Source of the DNA: Fistulifera solaris
Lineage: Eukaryota > Bacillariophyta > Bacillariophyceae > Naviculales > Stauroneidaceae
NCBI GenBank assembly: GCA_030295235.1
Contig: AP026129.1
Coordinates: forward strand, 992,001 to 1,056,000
DNA length: 64,000 nucleotides
Direction: 5' to 3'
Translations under genes and position numbers: made by a program
Shown here: positions 52,501-63,886 of the stretch, piece after piece
Numbering within the stretch: position 1 is the first letter of the stretch
Layout of the letters: each line of letters opens with the position of its first letter
The notes under the pieces: generated by a model
Databases searched by the model: none
The model's input: only the letters and a program-made list of their open reading frames with translations
Told to the model about the DNA's origin: nothing

Positions 52501-55500
52501 GAAAAGGTTGCAGCCCTGCAGATGGCCCTCGAGTGCGGTGGTCAAACGCCGTATAAACTTGTCCAACCTTCTTCAACCGTTAATTATGGCCCTCTCATTG
52601 CGGACATGAAAGGCTTGCTATCACACACTCACTTTGCTGTTTGTAGTAACGCAATGCAGGTTCTGTGCATGTTAGCGGAAGGTGTCGGTGAGAAGCTTTT
52701 TCCTAATTTGCGACCACTTCTCGCGAGTTTGTTTCGACTTTTAAAGGATAAAAAGCTAACAAAGGGAGTAGGACATTGTCTGGATTCATTTTTCGGTAAC
52801 ATTGTGGGCTTTAGCCATTTACTTGAAGACGATGCTCTGCCTGCCTCTTTTGACGAGAAAATTGAGAAAAATGCCCTTGCTCGTACTGCTTCAATGGAAT
52901 TCTTAGGTCGGTGTGTTAGCCGTGCCTCCAAAGCTGGCCCTCGCGGCACACTAGACGGCGATAACTTCACCCGGATCGCTTCGCTGTGCACTGACAAACT
53001 CGACGATTCAGACGCATCCGTTCGCAAGGCGTCGATGAACGTATTGCTACTACTCATAGAATCGGCAAACTCTGCATTTCGTGACAAGGTACGCAATTTT
53101 GTCGAATCTTTGAGAGTCTCAAATCCTAGAGCGCACAAAGCGTTAGCGAAAGTGATCGAGACTACAGTCACGCCAACTGTGTCCGCAAGTGAGACATCGC
53201 GGAAAACGAACAAAAGTAAACTTTCTACTTTTGAAACAAGAAGCAATCCATCGTCAAGAGATGCTTCCAATGCTCCCGTCGCCGCCGACGAAGCCCAGAA
53301 AGGTGGAAACAAGCCTGAAACAGAAGCTAGTAACATTATCAAGTCTCCTGGATTAGAAGAGGCTCTTGAAGTTGCTGCAAGCCTGGAAGTCCCCCAATGG
53401 GGCGATGTTGACGAAAATGGTGGCATTTATGCTGGGTTGAATTGTAAGTGCATTGTTTGGGTGTACTTTGCATAACGAACAAAACTTACAGCTGTTTTCA
53501 GCGTCTAAATGGCTTCATCGCCAAAAATTCAATCAGGGGTATCATTAATTATATAGAGTCGGGAAACATTGATACTTCGACATTAGACGTGGAAACAAAA
53601 TCGAGCGCGTTAATGCTTCTTGTCAAAGAGCACACTCGAGGTTTCAAGGAAACGAACGTGAATATTTTGAAAGCAATTATGGAACTTTTTATTGCCGTAT
53701 GTGAGTATCACGAGGCAAAGGAGAGTTTACTAGGAAAGTGGATCGTACATGACGGAGTCGACCTGGCCATCCAGAAGATTTCTGACAAAAAACTGGTTGG
53801 ATGTTGTAAAGCATTGTTGACTCATTTGTGCGTCGTAGCTTCCCCTGGATCTGTTATTGGTGCAATTGTTTCGGCTGTGAAAGTTGCCAAAGCACCTTTA
53901 GTACACGAAGAGTCGCTTCGTTGGGTGATTACATTCTACTACGACTTTGGGGCCTCTTCATTGGGTTCTGAAGTTTCAATATTAGCTTCATGGGCTGCTG
54001 AGGTAAGTTGTGATTATCATTTCCATGTGACGGGGTAATGGGTAATCTTAACTTGGTCTGATAACTCTACAGGAGTTGAAGACAACAAACCCAAAAATCA
54101 AGAAAGAGGCACAGGCAGTGTTAGCCGGCTTGGTGAGTCAACTAGGGCCAAGCATCAAAGTATTGGTTATGTCCTTGATAAAATCGCCCGACATGAAGGG
54201 CGATATGGAGCTCTGTTTATCAAAGGTATCATATGATCCCACGTCTCTTCCGGCGTCTTGGCCAAAACAGTCACTAGCTGACCGCTCCTTGTCGGTGAGT
54301 GGGCCTGAAAACCAAACGATATCTAAATTTGACTTGCCCAAAACAGATTTGTTTTCTTTGCTACCTCCCGATACGGTTTCCAAATTGGTGCGTATAAATC
54401 TTATTAGTTGCAGCGCTTTCCCAGCATGAATCTTAACCTTTTTTTGTTACAGGGGACACTATGCGGCAAAGCAGCGTGGAAGCAGAGAAAGGAGGCCCTT
54501 GATGAGGTCGAACGAGCTCTTTCAGAATGTGGCGGCTTAGTGGACTCGGGCTCTATTCAGAGGAAGAAATTGGCCGACCTTTCACGCGCTCTAAAGGATC
54601 GCTTATCAGATACACAAATAAATCTTAGACCGGTTGCCGCGAGAAGTATAGGGACATTGCTGTCGTCTGTCGAATCATCGGTCCAAGCAAAGCTTGGCAG
54701 AATTGTTTATTCGCCTCTCATAAACGCTGCCATGACTGATATCAAGAAACAAATGAGGGATGCGTGTTTAACGGCACTAAGAGCGGGGACTTCTCTTCAT
54801 TCCACAGAGGGTAATGGGCTTAACATCGAAGCAGTGGAACCTATACTTTCAGCAGTGATCAGTGAAGTAACCGAGTCAACTACAAGGGTAAGTGTCGAAG
54901 ATTTCGTGTTCTTTTTGATGATAAAGTCTCATTTGTGAATTCATTTGAAAGGCTTCCGGTCTCGCTGAAGTCCTAGAGTTTTTGTGCGATCTCGCTGCTA
55001 CATTACCGAATCTTGACGAATTGTCGTCGTCAGCGGGCCAGCCACTAGGGATGCCTTTCGCGCAAGTCATCGTGGAGTGTCTGACCTCATCCAAGATGGA
55101 GACAAGATCTGCGGCAACTGGGCTCTTAGAGGTGGTTCTAGGTAACAGAGTGATCAGCGCAGAAAACTTTAGAAAGGCTGTAGGAAAGCTTGTGCCTGCC
55201 AAACAACGAACGGTTGGCCCATTAGTGGCCAAGTATGCGGATACAGAAGATTTGACTCTGCAAGTGCATACCACTTCTGGCGACCCCTCAAAAAATCGAA
55301 GTGTCCCTGCTCGATCTTCAACGAAACTGTCTGTGCCCTATCAAAAAAATCTATCTAGTCGACAACCGCAAAATGGGTCAGCTGCAATCGCAAACGACCG
55401 AGCTCAGGTTCATCGACACCCTCTTCAACCGAAGACTAATATGATGTCCCGTCCAACGTGCAAGGGGATGGTTTGGCCGGAATATCCTGAAGAGCCGCAA

Positions 55501-58468
55501 GGCACTTCCATTTTGTAAATCTTAAAAAGTCATGGAGTCAGATACTGTCCGCAAAGTCTTATGCCGCCCTATTCCCGAGCACCGGAATACGTAAGCAAGA
55601 TGAAGCCAACGTTGGTTGTGAATTTCTGCAAAAAGCTTTACAACTAGATCGCGAAGATGGCCATACGTATGTTGTGCAGCAATTGGATTTCATCTTGAAA
55701 TGGACCGTCTTCTCTTTATGTAGTAGAGAGACAACCACTGGCCTTCAAACTTTGCTGATGTTCGTGGAAGAACTGCTGTCATACTTAGTTGACTATAAAC
55801 ACGAACTCTCCGATTCTGAGGCTTTGGATTTTGTCCCGTACATAATTGACAGGGCAAGTAACGCCAAGGTATGTACATGTTGATTCTGTACTTTATGTTT
55901 CAATCCTTCTTTCTGACTGAGCTATACAAGGGACGGTTCGGCGAATTATTCCAGGGTATTGTTGAGTTGTTGAAGAAAAAGGAGCTTCTGCCAACGAAAA
56001 GGCTTGGCTCAGTTGTCTGTATTGCCATTATCGAAAGGTCACCCCACGCCAAAGCTCGTGCTCTCGCATGTCAGATCTGTCATGATTGTGTTGAAACGAT
56101 AGGCTTGAACGGTTGTGGAAAGAAGGGATTACTCGCCGCCGCGAAAGCTTTTTCCGAGGAAAAAGTAGCTGAGGTGCGTAGCGATTCGTCAGTAGCTGGT
56201 CACTCATTCGTTCGATTAATCATTTCTTCGTTTTTACAGACGAGGCTGGCCGCGTTGAATCTTCTTGAGATGATTATTGCCAAAATGAATGGGGATATTC
56301 AGCGCCTTTCAAAAATATGTGGGCCTGCACTTTCTATGAAGGCGAAGTCCGAGCTTGAAGAAAAATTGAACAAACGAAATCTCACCGTTACAAGTCCTTC
56401 GCCAAACCCTAAGTCTCACAAGTTCACGAAGAGTGCAGATTATGATGAAAACGGATTGAATATTAGCGAAGATAGACAAAGTATTCGCGACGAGTTACCC
56501 TCCTTTAGACTGGAATCTGATTCTCCGCTAGCCACCGGTCGAGATCACAAGGCAATAGGTACATTGACGGTGTCGCAAAAGGTAGAAGTGGGCGACCATT
56601 CCGATGGAACTGAGTATTACGACGCTAAGGAACACAGTGAAACACCGCGCAAACCAGATGGAACTGCAGCTTCACTTCGAATGCGTTTACTTCAAATCAA
56701 AGGGACAGGTGACTACTTTGATCAAGATGCCCCCTTTTGAGCTCGCGTCAAATTCTCCCGGAGACAATGAACGCTATGCCTGGAATGACCGAAGAGCTGT
56801 CGACGCTTAAATCCCTACTAAAAAGAAAAGGACCTCTTTCTGAACATGATGAGGAACTCATTGCATCAATAGAGGTGCTGAAAAGAATTCACGCTGCTCT
56901 CTCGGATCAGAGCGCCACAAATTCTCACATTTCAAATGATGGACTGCTCCGGCCTAGGGAATCGATGGGTGCTAATGTTGATGAATTGGTGGATCTTCTC
57001 ACTCAGTACGTGACAAATCGATTGTTACGATTTGTTTCAATTTCCTCTAAACTCTTCCGACTTTCTTTTCGTAGGATGATTGGGTTTTCGTTCGAGTGCG
57101 GAATCGAAAGCGTTAACGCGAAGATGTCCATCCCATTGCTCTCTGTGTGTCTAGCTACCTTGATGGCTTTATTTCGAGACAACGGGCTTGCGCATAGCGT
57201 CTCGCAAGATAACCTGACAGTTCTCATGAGGCAAACAGGAACGGCTCTCCTTGACAATAGACTCGGCACTTTCTCCGTTTTAGATGAAGCAACAGCTTCA
57301 CAGATGGTTCGTGCTCTAAATAAGGTACGTTCTCGGCGATCAACCTCGTCCTTGACATGCCCCATTCTAATCGATGTTTCAGTTGGCAGTCCAAGCTGCT
57401 ACAGGAGCAGTGAGGCAATATTCGTTTATGGCCTTACTTGCGCTACAGCAACAACTTTCCAGCGAGGACAGTGAAAATGCGTTCAGCAGTCGCTTGTCGC
57501 GTGTGATCCTTAAGCTTTTTATTCGAGTTGTGAAAGCCGAAGAGGGTGAGGATGCCCCTTATAACCCCTCCCGAATAGATACGGAAGCCTTGGTTTGTAC
57601 GATGGAAGACGGATTAGAAAAATGTTCGGAAGTTCGGAAAGGCTCTGCTGATTCCGAGATTTCAGGAGCTTTCTCAGAAATGGTACACCATTTGGTACAG
57701 TCAATTTGCGCTAACAAAGGGTCGGCAGTCCTTCTAAACAACATGGAAGCTTTGGGCATGGATTCAAGTTCCTCGGCGCTCTGGCGGATTGTTCAAAGTG
57801 CTGAAAGCCAGCCGCAATCACTACAAAGCGATTGTATTGAGTCACAACGTGCCTCGCGAGACGTTGCGAGACTTGTCTCTGCACTCGGCAATGCGCCAGA
57901 GGGTCCACAGCGGGAGGCGGCTTTGAATGAATTACTAGCTTTCAAGAATGCTTATGGGGACGAAGAGCTGGACGCTCATCTCAGACAACTTTCATCTGCT
58001 TTCCGTTCCTTTATTGAAGATCAACTGAGACAGCGAACCAGCCCATCCAAGCCCGCAGGTCATGCAACAGGAAGCGCCATTATGTCTGATAGATTAAGAA
58101 GTTTAAGGTCGCGACTCCAGGCAACCGAGCTTGCTCTACAAACAAACGTTGACAATTCCCATTCAAGCCCAGATAAGTTTACATACCAGGATGATTCGGG
58201 GGACAAACTTACGTATTTTCCAGGCGACATGGCTGGTTCTTTGCAAAGATCTTCGAAGCTACTCCAGCCATCTCCATCGAGGGTTGCTGTGGCAGGAAGT
58301 ACGACATCTTCATCGCTCCAGGAACGTCTCGTCATGGCGCAAGATAGTCGAAAAGGAGGATCTATTGCTGGAGGTTCGTCGTCGTCAGTGGGAACCTCGA
58401 TGGGAAGAGCCGCTGCGCTTCGTGCGCGACTGGAGGCTGTGAAAAATAAGGGAAAATCGACTTATTGA
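49559..58468 (+). CDS. XMAP215/Dis1/ch-TOG-family microtubule polymerase
   Basis: Very large TOG-domain protein (about 2,800 residues) that would bind tubulin and promote microtubule growth. Nine exons: 49559-53443, 53502-54002, 54073-54387, 54453-54887, 54952-55868, 55931-56173, 56240-57005, 57075-57324, 57383-58468, with eight GT-AG introns of 58-70 nt. Four single-base breaks (missing A at 51890-51893, extra T at 53528-53529, missing T at 55511-55514 and at 56735-56738); after repair every exon phase matches. An N-terminal ~640-residue repeat region precedes several HEAT-type TOG units: one starting SKDWKTRVRAFEYL, another with HPKWSEKVAALQM, a third with SSKWLHRQK, a fourth with AAWKQRKEALDEVERAL, and a fifth-like one with KKSWSQILSAK. 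Polar Ser-rich linkers and a basic C-terminus may contact the microtubule lattice. The family's spindle role is known; the N-terminal repeats are not typical. Confidence 0.85.
49980..51435 (+). repeat. In-frame ~350-380-nt repeats in the TOG gene
   Basis: Four clear copies plus a divergent first one of AEDAELLALLRGVSAKSSG-like sequence. Four copies carry GYGIKSEFQSTFQG (starting near 50197, 50570, 50938 and 51288) and three carry DNLPPWKRRG. Spacing is about 350-380 nt. The conserved parts look like short linear motifs separated by Ala/Pro/Lys-rich spacers. Confidence 0.85.
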
Positions 58469-59189
58469 GAAGGCAAAATAATCTCAACATTATAGCTTTT
58501 GAACATCATAGTGGCTAGCTGTTAAAGCGACTAGCATGTTGCAGTTCTTGGATATAGCAATCAATGAGAGGCACTAGCCTCAAGAATGAAAAAACCTGAT
58601 GAGATCGTGCGCCATCTGCACATAGTCAACATCGCACTGAAGTTGTCAACATCGAAGACAATCTGCTACTATTTTTTAAACGGTATTCTCTATGTGCACG
58701 TATGTGTAGGTCGACTAAAGATCTATTTTTATAGACAGACATAATCCGTGTTCGTTATGAAAGACACCGTACGCCGTACACACGCCAAATCCAAAAACGA
58801 AATCCGTAGTCTGGAGTCGGCGACGCCCCTTCGGTCTTCGGTTCTGAACGCGACAAAACATATCCAGTGTCAACGACGCAATATTGTAAACACATTGACA
58901 TTAAAGCATATTCATTCGAAGTCTTTATTGTAATAATAACAGCCCCGATTCATTTAAGTAATCCATCCGCAAGATACACTGTCATTCGAACCGATCAATC
59001 GCAGTCGAAGGACACGCCGCGTAGAATTCGTACCGTCTCGTACTCAAGATACACAAAGCTCCGCCAGTCTTACATTTACATCCAACGATTTGCAAGTTCT
59101 GTGCCATCTTTTCCTATTCTTTTGAAAGAAAGCAACAGTCTTCTCTTCCTATCATTTTAAAGAAAAGAAATTGAATTTTTCTACGTTAC
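58469..59189. other. Intergenic, no gene seen
   Basis: 721 nt between two plus-strand genes. AT-rich, with no GTACCGG string, array or RNA gene that I can see. An open frame at 58748-58933 has no protein features. Confidence 0.55.
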
Positions 59190-60434
59190 ATGTCCGCCAC
59201 AATATCGGCTTCATTCACCGTAGAAACCATGGCTGAACCATCCGGCGCCTCTGCAGCCGACGACAGCAAGAGCTCCTTGACAGAACAGAACATTTCATAT
59301 TCAGCTCAGCGTATTATCGGGAACGGCTCATTCGGCGTTGTATTCGAGGCAAAGGTGGTGGAGACAGGCAAAATTGTTGCCATCAAAAAGGTTTTGCAGG
59401 ACAAGCGATTCAAGAACAGAGAGCTTCAGATCATGCGCCAGCTTGTGAAAGATCCGCATCCGAATATCGTCGCACTGGAACATTGCTTCTATTCACAGGT
59501 ATGTTCCCTTTGGAGACTTTTCCGTCGCTGCTTTTTCCCTTTATCTTATCTTATCTTTTCTTCATCTTTATGCGCTAGGGAGAAAAAAGCAGACGAGCTT
59601 TACTTGAATTTGGTGCTTGAATTTGTTCCAGAAACTGTTTACAGTATCAACCGACGACACCAAAAGCATTCTACGCAGCTGCCACTTTTGTATGTGAAGT
59701 TGTATTTGTACCAGCTCGGCCGAGCCTTAGCTCACATTCATAGCCTGGGGATATGCCACCGCGATATTAAACCTCAGAATTTGTTAGTTCATCCTCTCAC
59801 GCAACAATTAAAGCTGTGCGATTTCGGTAGCGCCAAGATCTTGGTCAAAGGCGAGCCCAATGTCAGTTATATCTGTTCGCGCTATTACAGAGCGCCGGAG
59901 CTGATATTTGGATCAACGGATTATACGACTGCGATCGATATTTGGTCCGAGGGGTGCGTAGGAGCCGAGTTACTTTTGGGACAACCTCTCTTTCCGGGAG
60001 ACTCAGGCGTCGATCAATTAGTCGAAATCATTAAAGTTCTAGGAACTCCGACGAAGGAGGAGATTCGTAGCATGAATTCAAGCTACATGGAATTCAAGTT
60101 TCCGCAGATCAAATCATGTAATTGGAAGAAAATCTTTCGGAATAAAACACCTGAAGATGCAATGGATTTCATCTCAAAGACGTTGGCCTACACGCCCACC
60201 AGTCGAATAAAGCCACTTGAAGGTTGTACTCATCCTTTCTTTGACGAATTACGTCAGGAATCGACACAGCTTCCCGGTGGAGCACCTCTTCCTCCCTTAT
60301 TTGATTTTACTGGCTTCGAGCTCTCTCAACCAGCAGGTTTGCTTGAAAAATTGACACCGCCCCATGTAAAAGTCAAACAAGAAACCGACAAAAACGGTGA
60401 CAATGAGGATAGCAAGAAGTCGAGTTCGTCATAG
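59190..60434 (+). CDS. GSK3: Glycogen synthase kinase 3 (shaggy-type kinase)
   Basis: Ser/Thr kinase of the CMGC group. Exon 1 59190-59498, intron 59499-59578 (80 nt), exon 2 59579-60434. Motifs: [18 protein letters not shown] (ATP Lys), KRFKNREL with the phosphate-pocket Arg, [20 protein letters not shown] with the pocket Lys, [13 protein letters not shown] with the activation Tyr, and [24 protein letters not shown] in shorter form. Exon 2 has one A too many in the run 59583-59588 (six seen; five give [15 protein letters not shown]). Reading straight through the intron stays open but inserts 27 hydrophobic residues into the kinase N-lobe, which is not credible. About 387 residues after repair. 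A C-terminal Lys/Ser tail is variable in the family. Confidence 0.95.
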   Translation: MSATISASFTVETMAEPSGASAADDSKSSLTEQNISYSAQRIIGNGSFGVVFEAKVVETGKIVAIKKVLQDKRFKNRELQIMRQLVKDPHPNIVALEHCFYSQVCSLWRLFRRCFFPLSYLIFSSSLCAREKKADELYLNLVLEFVPETVYSINRRHQKHSTQLPLLYVKLYLYQLGRALAHIHSLGICHRDIKPQNLLVHPLTQQLKLCDFGSAKILVKGEPNVSYICSRYYRAPELIFGSTDYTTAIDIWSEGCVGAELLLGQPLFPGDSGVDQLVEIIKVLGTPTKEEIRSMNSSYMEFKFPQIKSCNWKKIFRNKTPEDAMDFISKTLAYTPTSRIKPLEGCTHPFFDELRQESTQLPGGAPLPPLFDFTGFELSQPAGLLEKLTPPHVKVKQETDKNGDNEDSKKSSSS

Positions 60435-60765
60435 CCAAGTACCCCTCGTACATTCGTGACACGATACAGAAACAGGGTATTCAATCGAGCGTTCACCGTG
60501 ACATCGACAAGCTCGACGGCGAAATGCCAAAACTGAGCAACTCGTCTGCCAGCTGCTTATTTTCTCAACCCATGATTATCATAACACCATTGATTGTGTT
60601 CGTGACACGTGACTTTAAGACCACACAACATTCCACTGCATGGACCCTTTAAGCTTCTTCAACCTAGATGTAGTTTTAAAAACAGAAAATACTGTCATAC
60701 TACCAGTTTAAACATACGTTCTATTTTTTGACAAAACTAAGTCGATCAAGAGCAGACGCACTAAT
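60435..60765. other. Intergenic, convergent gene ends
   Basis: 331 nt between GSK3 (plus) and the DUF1415-like gene (minus). No gene or repeat seen; it should hold both 3' ends. Confidence 0.5.
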
Positions 60766-62131
60766 CTAACGTTGCCATTCCATCTTCAAAATAGGAAAAG
60801 GAGATCGTCTATCACGGTCTATGTGTTCAGGGTGAAATGTCGACAACTTGACATTGGCGTCCGGTAGATGCGTTACAATCTTCTCAAACTCCCTGGCGAA
60901 CTTTTCAAAAGACGTTGCCGCAGACGACAAGAAGCGTGGCATCACGAGATAATGCACCGCAGAAGCAGCGCTTGGCTCCGCCAACATGGCAAGATTGACG
61001 GCCACAAACTCGTAGGCTGCATCGACGTCACCGGTGTCCGATTCGGTAAAGGCAGAAGTTTCACTGACGGTAGGGTCATTTCGCGAGATCCATTCCTGCG
61101 ACAAAATGAACGGATTCTTCACGGAAATGAATTGCTGCTCAATGCTTTCACCGATGGCTTGATAAAAAGCGTCTTCTTCTTGCTCAGGGGACATTTCCTT
61201 GGATGGATGAGACGTATGAGCTGATCTACCAAAGATCGCCTCTAGCCTTTGAATATCTTTCGCAGTAACACTATTCTCTTTCTGCTGCGAGTACGTCGCC
61301 GAAGAAGGAGGCGATCGAGTGAAATCGGGAGGAGGCGTGGAACGCACCTCAATGACAATAGTCGGATAGGGCGAACGACGAGCCATCTGGCGTTTCTCCA
61401 TGTACTCCTTGTAGTTTAGATCAACTTCTTGGCCTTCTTCTTCTTGTTTCATTTGCTGGAGTTGCTGCTTCGATGACAACTGACCATACTTGGGATGTAG
61501 ATGAGCGCAGTTGACCGAAACACTCCAGTCACGCGGCTCGTCCTCTTCGTCGTCATCGTCTTGCATCAGACGCACTTCGTTCTTCTCCAACGCGTCATCC
61601 GTGATGTAATCACGAGCATTGCGTCGTGCTTGATTGATGGCTTCAATAAAGGCATCGAAAAGAGGAAACGACTCGGAAAACGCCGTATTAGTTGGGATAA
61701 CAACGACTTCGGTCTTGCGCAGAGTGTGGGGACGGTAGGCTTTTCTATCACTCAATCGCCGTTCCTCTTCTCCTTCTCCGTGCGATTCGCCAAGCAAGCG
61801 GGCTTCTTTAAGACGACGAAAGATTCCCGAAAGAATGAGGGGACCTTGCGCATTGGTTTCACAGACATAGCTCACTTCTTTGCGGGTGTACGGATTTCCT
61901 TGCGCGTCTGAAAGAGTCTGAGAAATCCATTCTTCCGTGCGAGTTAACACACTCCACGCATTCAGAGGCTGATCCGGGGAAGCATCGTACATGACGAGGC
62001 CAGAAGCTCTACTATTTGGAAAGGCATTGAAATTAGGCGTTCCCATAAAAGAAGACCGCATAGATGGCGACCACGACAAGGCATAGGGCGTCGATAGGAC
62101 GACAGCGAGGGGGGGATACGAGATACTTCAT
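60766..62131 (-). CDS. DUF1415-like protein with signal peptide
   Basis: 454 residues after repairing an extra base in the seven-G run 62109-62115. The ATG at 62131 then begins MKYLVSP and continues LAVVLSTPYALSWSPSM, a good signal peptide with Trp near the cut, as in plastid presequences. Without the repair no ATG gives a signal. The C-terminal part (VHYLVMPRFL, LSTFHPEHIDRDRRSPFPIL) resembles the HP...RSPYPT signature I associate with DUF1415 proteins. A second similar motif pair occurs mid-protein (CAHLHPKYGQ and ARRSPYPTIVIEV), hinting at a duplicated domain with an acidic insert between the parts. Function of DUF1415 is unknown. Family assignment is from motif memory. Confidence 0.55.
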
Positions 62132-62615
62132 CTTTTAGTTATTACGTGAATTAGAGGGTAAAGGATGAAATGTTTAGAGGGCTCTTTCTGTTACTCTTTA
62201 CAATGCGGTCTTTTGTTCTTCGCACTGGGCATTGGTCGACGGCTCGGTGTCAAAGAACTTTCGATCGGATCCTTTCTCTTTTCTTTCCTTCGTTTTTTTT
62301 CGTGGAGAAGGAGAGTTGAGTACCGGTACTTGTACCTTTGCGTAGAAAACTCTCGTACAAAGTCATCCGCGACCTGTGTGAGTCATGAACGAGAAATTCT
62401 TTGCGAATTCTCACCTCATCCACGCTGAGACATGGTACAGTACTGTAAACAGATGAGAGACGTGATTGATTTCATTCACGATGGGCCGTTTGTCCGTCCT
62501 CCGTAGGGGGCACATCTGCCATCCGCTTGCATGAAAGAAAAACACTACGCACATCACTTCCTTTCCTGGATCACTTATTCGTTTGAATGGTAATATCCTT
62601 GTCGCAAATAGCAGC
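62132..62615. promoter_or_regulatory. Divergent promoter region with TGAGTCATGA
   Basis: 484 nt between the DUF1415-like gene and RPA49. It contains TACCGGTACTTGTACC at about 62320-62335 and TGAGTCATGA at 62379-62388. Function inferred from position. Confidence 0.4.
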
Positions 62616-63841
62616 ATGAATGGCACAGAAAATGGGAGCAAGAAGAAGCAAAAGCAGCTTTTGATAGAGGTAGCCGATGCCTCTGACGGACCCCTGGTGA
62701 GCTCATTTCCAGGAGGTTTGCCTTCCACGGAATCCAAATTTGTGTGGAAGAAATACAATCAGCAACATATATTGGTAGGGAAAGATGACTCCTGTCGTTA
62801 CTATGGTCAAGAAGCACCTAGTCGTTCCCGCTTAGTCATCGCTCTCTACGACAAACGAAATCACACGTTGACATGTCACATGGCCGCAAATGATGGAAAG
62901 GTCTATGCCTTGCAACAGCAAGTTATTAACTATGAAACCAATATTACAGCCGATCCAACATCGAATGTGTTTCAAGAGTTCGGAAGTTCCAAGAAGAAAC
63001 GCGCTTTACAATCACAGCAAGCCAATCGTATCCACTCGGATCAAATTTTGGGTAAAGCCGGAACGCTGACGAAAATGGTTGTCGATAACGAGAATCTTAC
63101 GGATAGTAACCGAAAAGCCATTCAGGAGCAGAAAGAGAGGAATCAAAATAATGAGATCAATGAGCCTACTCCTACTGCTGTTAGTCTGGCCGTGCAGGAA
63201 GCAACGAACGCTTGGAGAAATGCTTTTCTTCCCAATCATTCCAATCCCAACGCCGATACGCCGACCAAGGTTTACACTCCCGAGAATATGGCTGGCCCGG
63301 AAGCCTGGTCTCAAGTCATCCGAGTGGTAGATGCTTGCTTTCATGAGGAGGATCCGGCGACTGCGTTACAGAAGTCGAAATCGAGTGACACTTGGCAATT
63401 TTCATCACTACGAGAGCTGTTGCTCAACAGCAAGCCGCAAAGGGAATCTATCGCGCCTTGTGTTTGCTACATACATGGACACGTTTGTACGAAGAAAATC
63501 ACCGGAAACGTTTCGTGGCTCACACATCATCGAATGCCATGGTGCAGTCGTTCTGGCAGAATTTTGGAACTTCGATGATGTCAACTGCGGAACAAAAGGA
63601 AGGCTATTGCATGTCGAAAGCAAACCAGGATCGCTGCAAGCTTCACCTGCTGCTTTTGTTTCTGTGGGCTGAAGGTTGCTCGACATCCAAACTACCAGGG
63701 TACTGTGCTGAAATGAAATGGCCTTGGGTACAAATGGTGAACTTATTGCAAGAAGCTGGTTGCACTGTACAGAAGGATAAAGTTTCCTTGAACACGCCAG
63801 TTCAGTATCCCCAGTCAATCGGTAAACGTAAAAGAAAATAA
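62616..63841 (+). CDS. RPA49: RNA polymerase I subunit RPA49 (POLR1E)
   Basis: Subunit of RNA polymerase I needed for rRNA transcription (family knowledge). First ATG in frame is at 62616. N-terminal half (dimerisation region) includes FQEFGSSKKKRALQSQQANR, the family FG-x-KK-x-RAL signature, preceded by beta-type segments (KYNQQHILVGKDD, LVIALYDKRNHTL). The C-terminal half should be the tandem winged-helix region; it continues in another frame as KGIYRALCLLHTWTRLYEE. One A is missing in the run 63440-63442; restoring it gives QKGIYRAL and a 408-residue protein, typical for RPA49. It ends in the basic GKRKRK. Confidence 0.85.
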
Positions 63842-63886
63842 AAAGCACGGAATAACAAACAAAAAGGTTTTTAAGGTAACAAAGTT

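Noticed and set aside
59499-59578. Read-through of the GSK3 intron as coding sequence
   Set aside because: It keeps the frame open but inserts a hydrophobic stretch into the kinase N-lobe; GT-AG borders and a neighbouring A-run indel explain it better.
4465-63442. Programmed ribosomal frameshifting as the cause of the frame breaks
   Set aside because: Sites lack canonical slippery heptamers, go in both directions and hit unrelated housekeeping genes.
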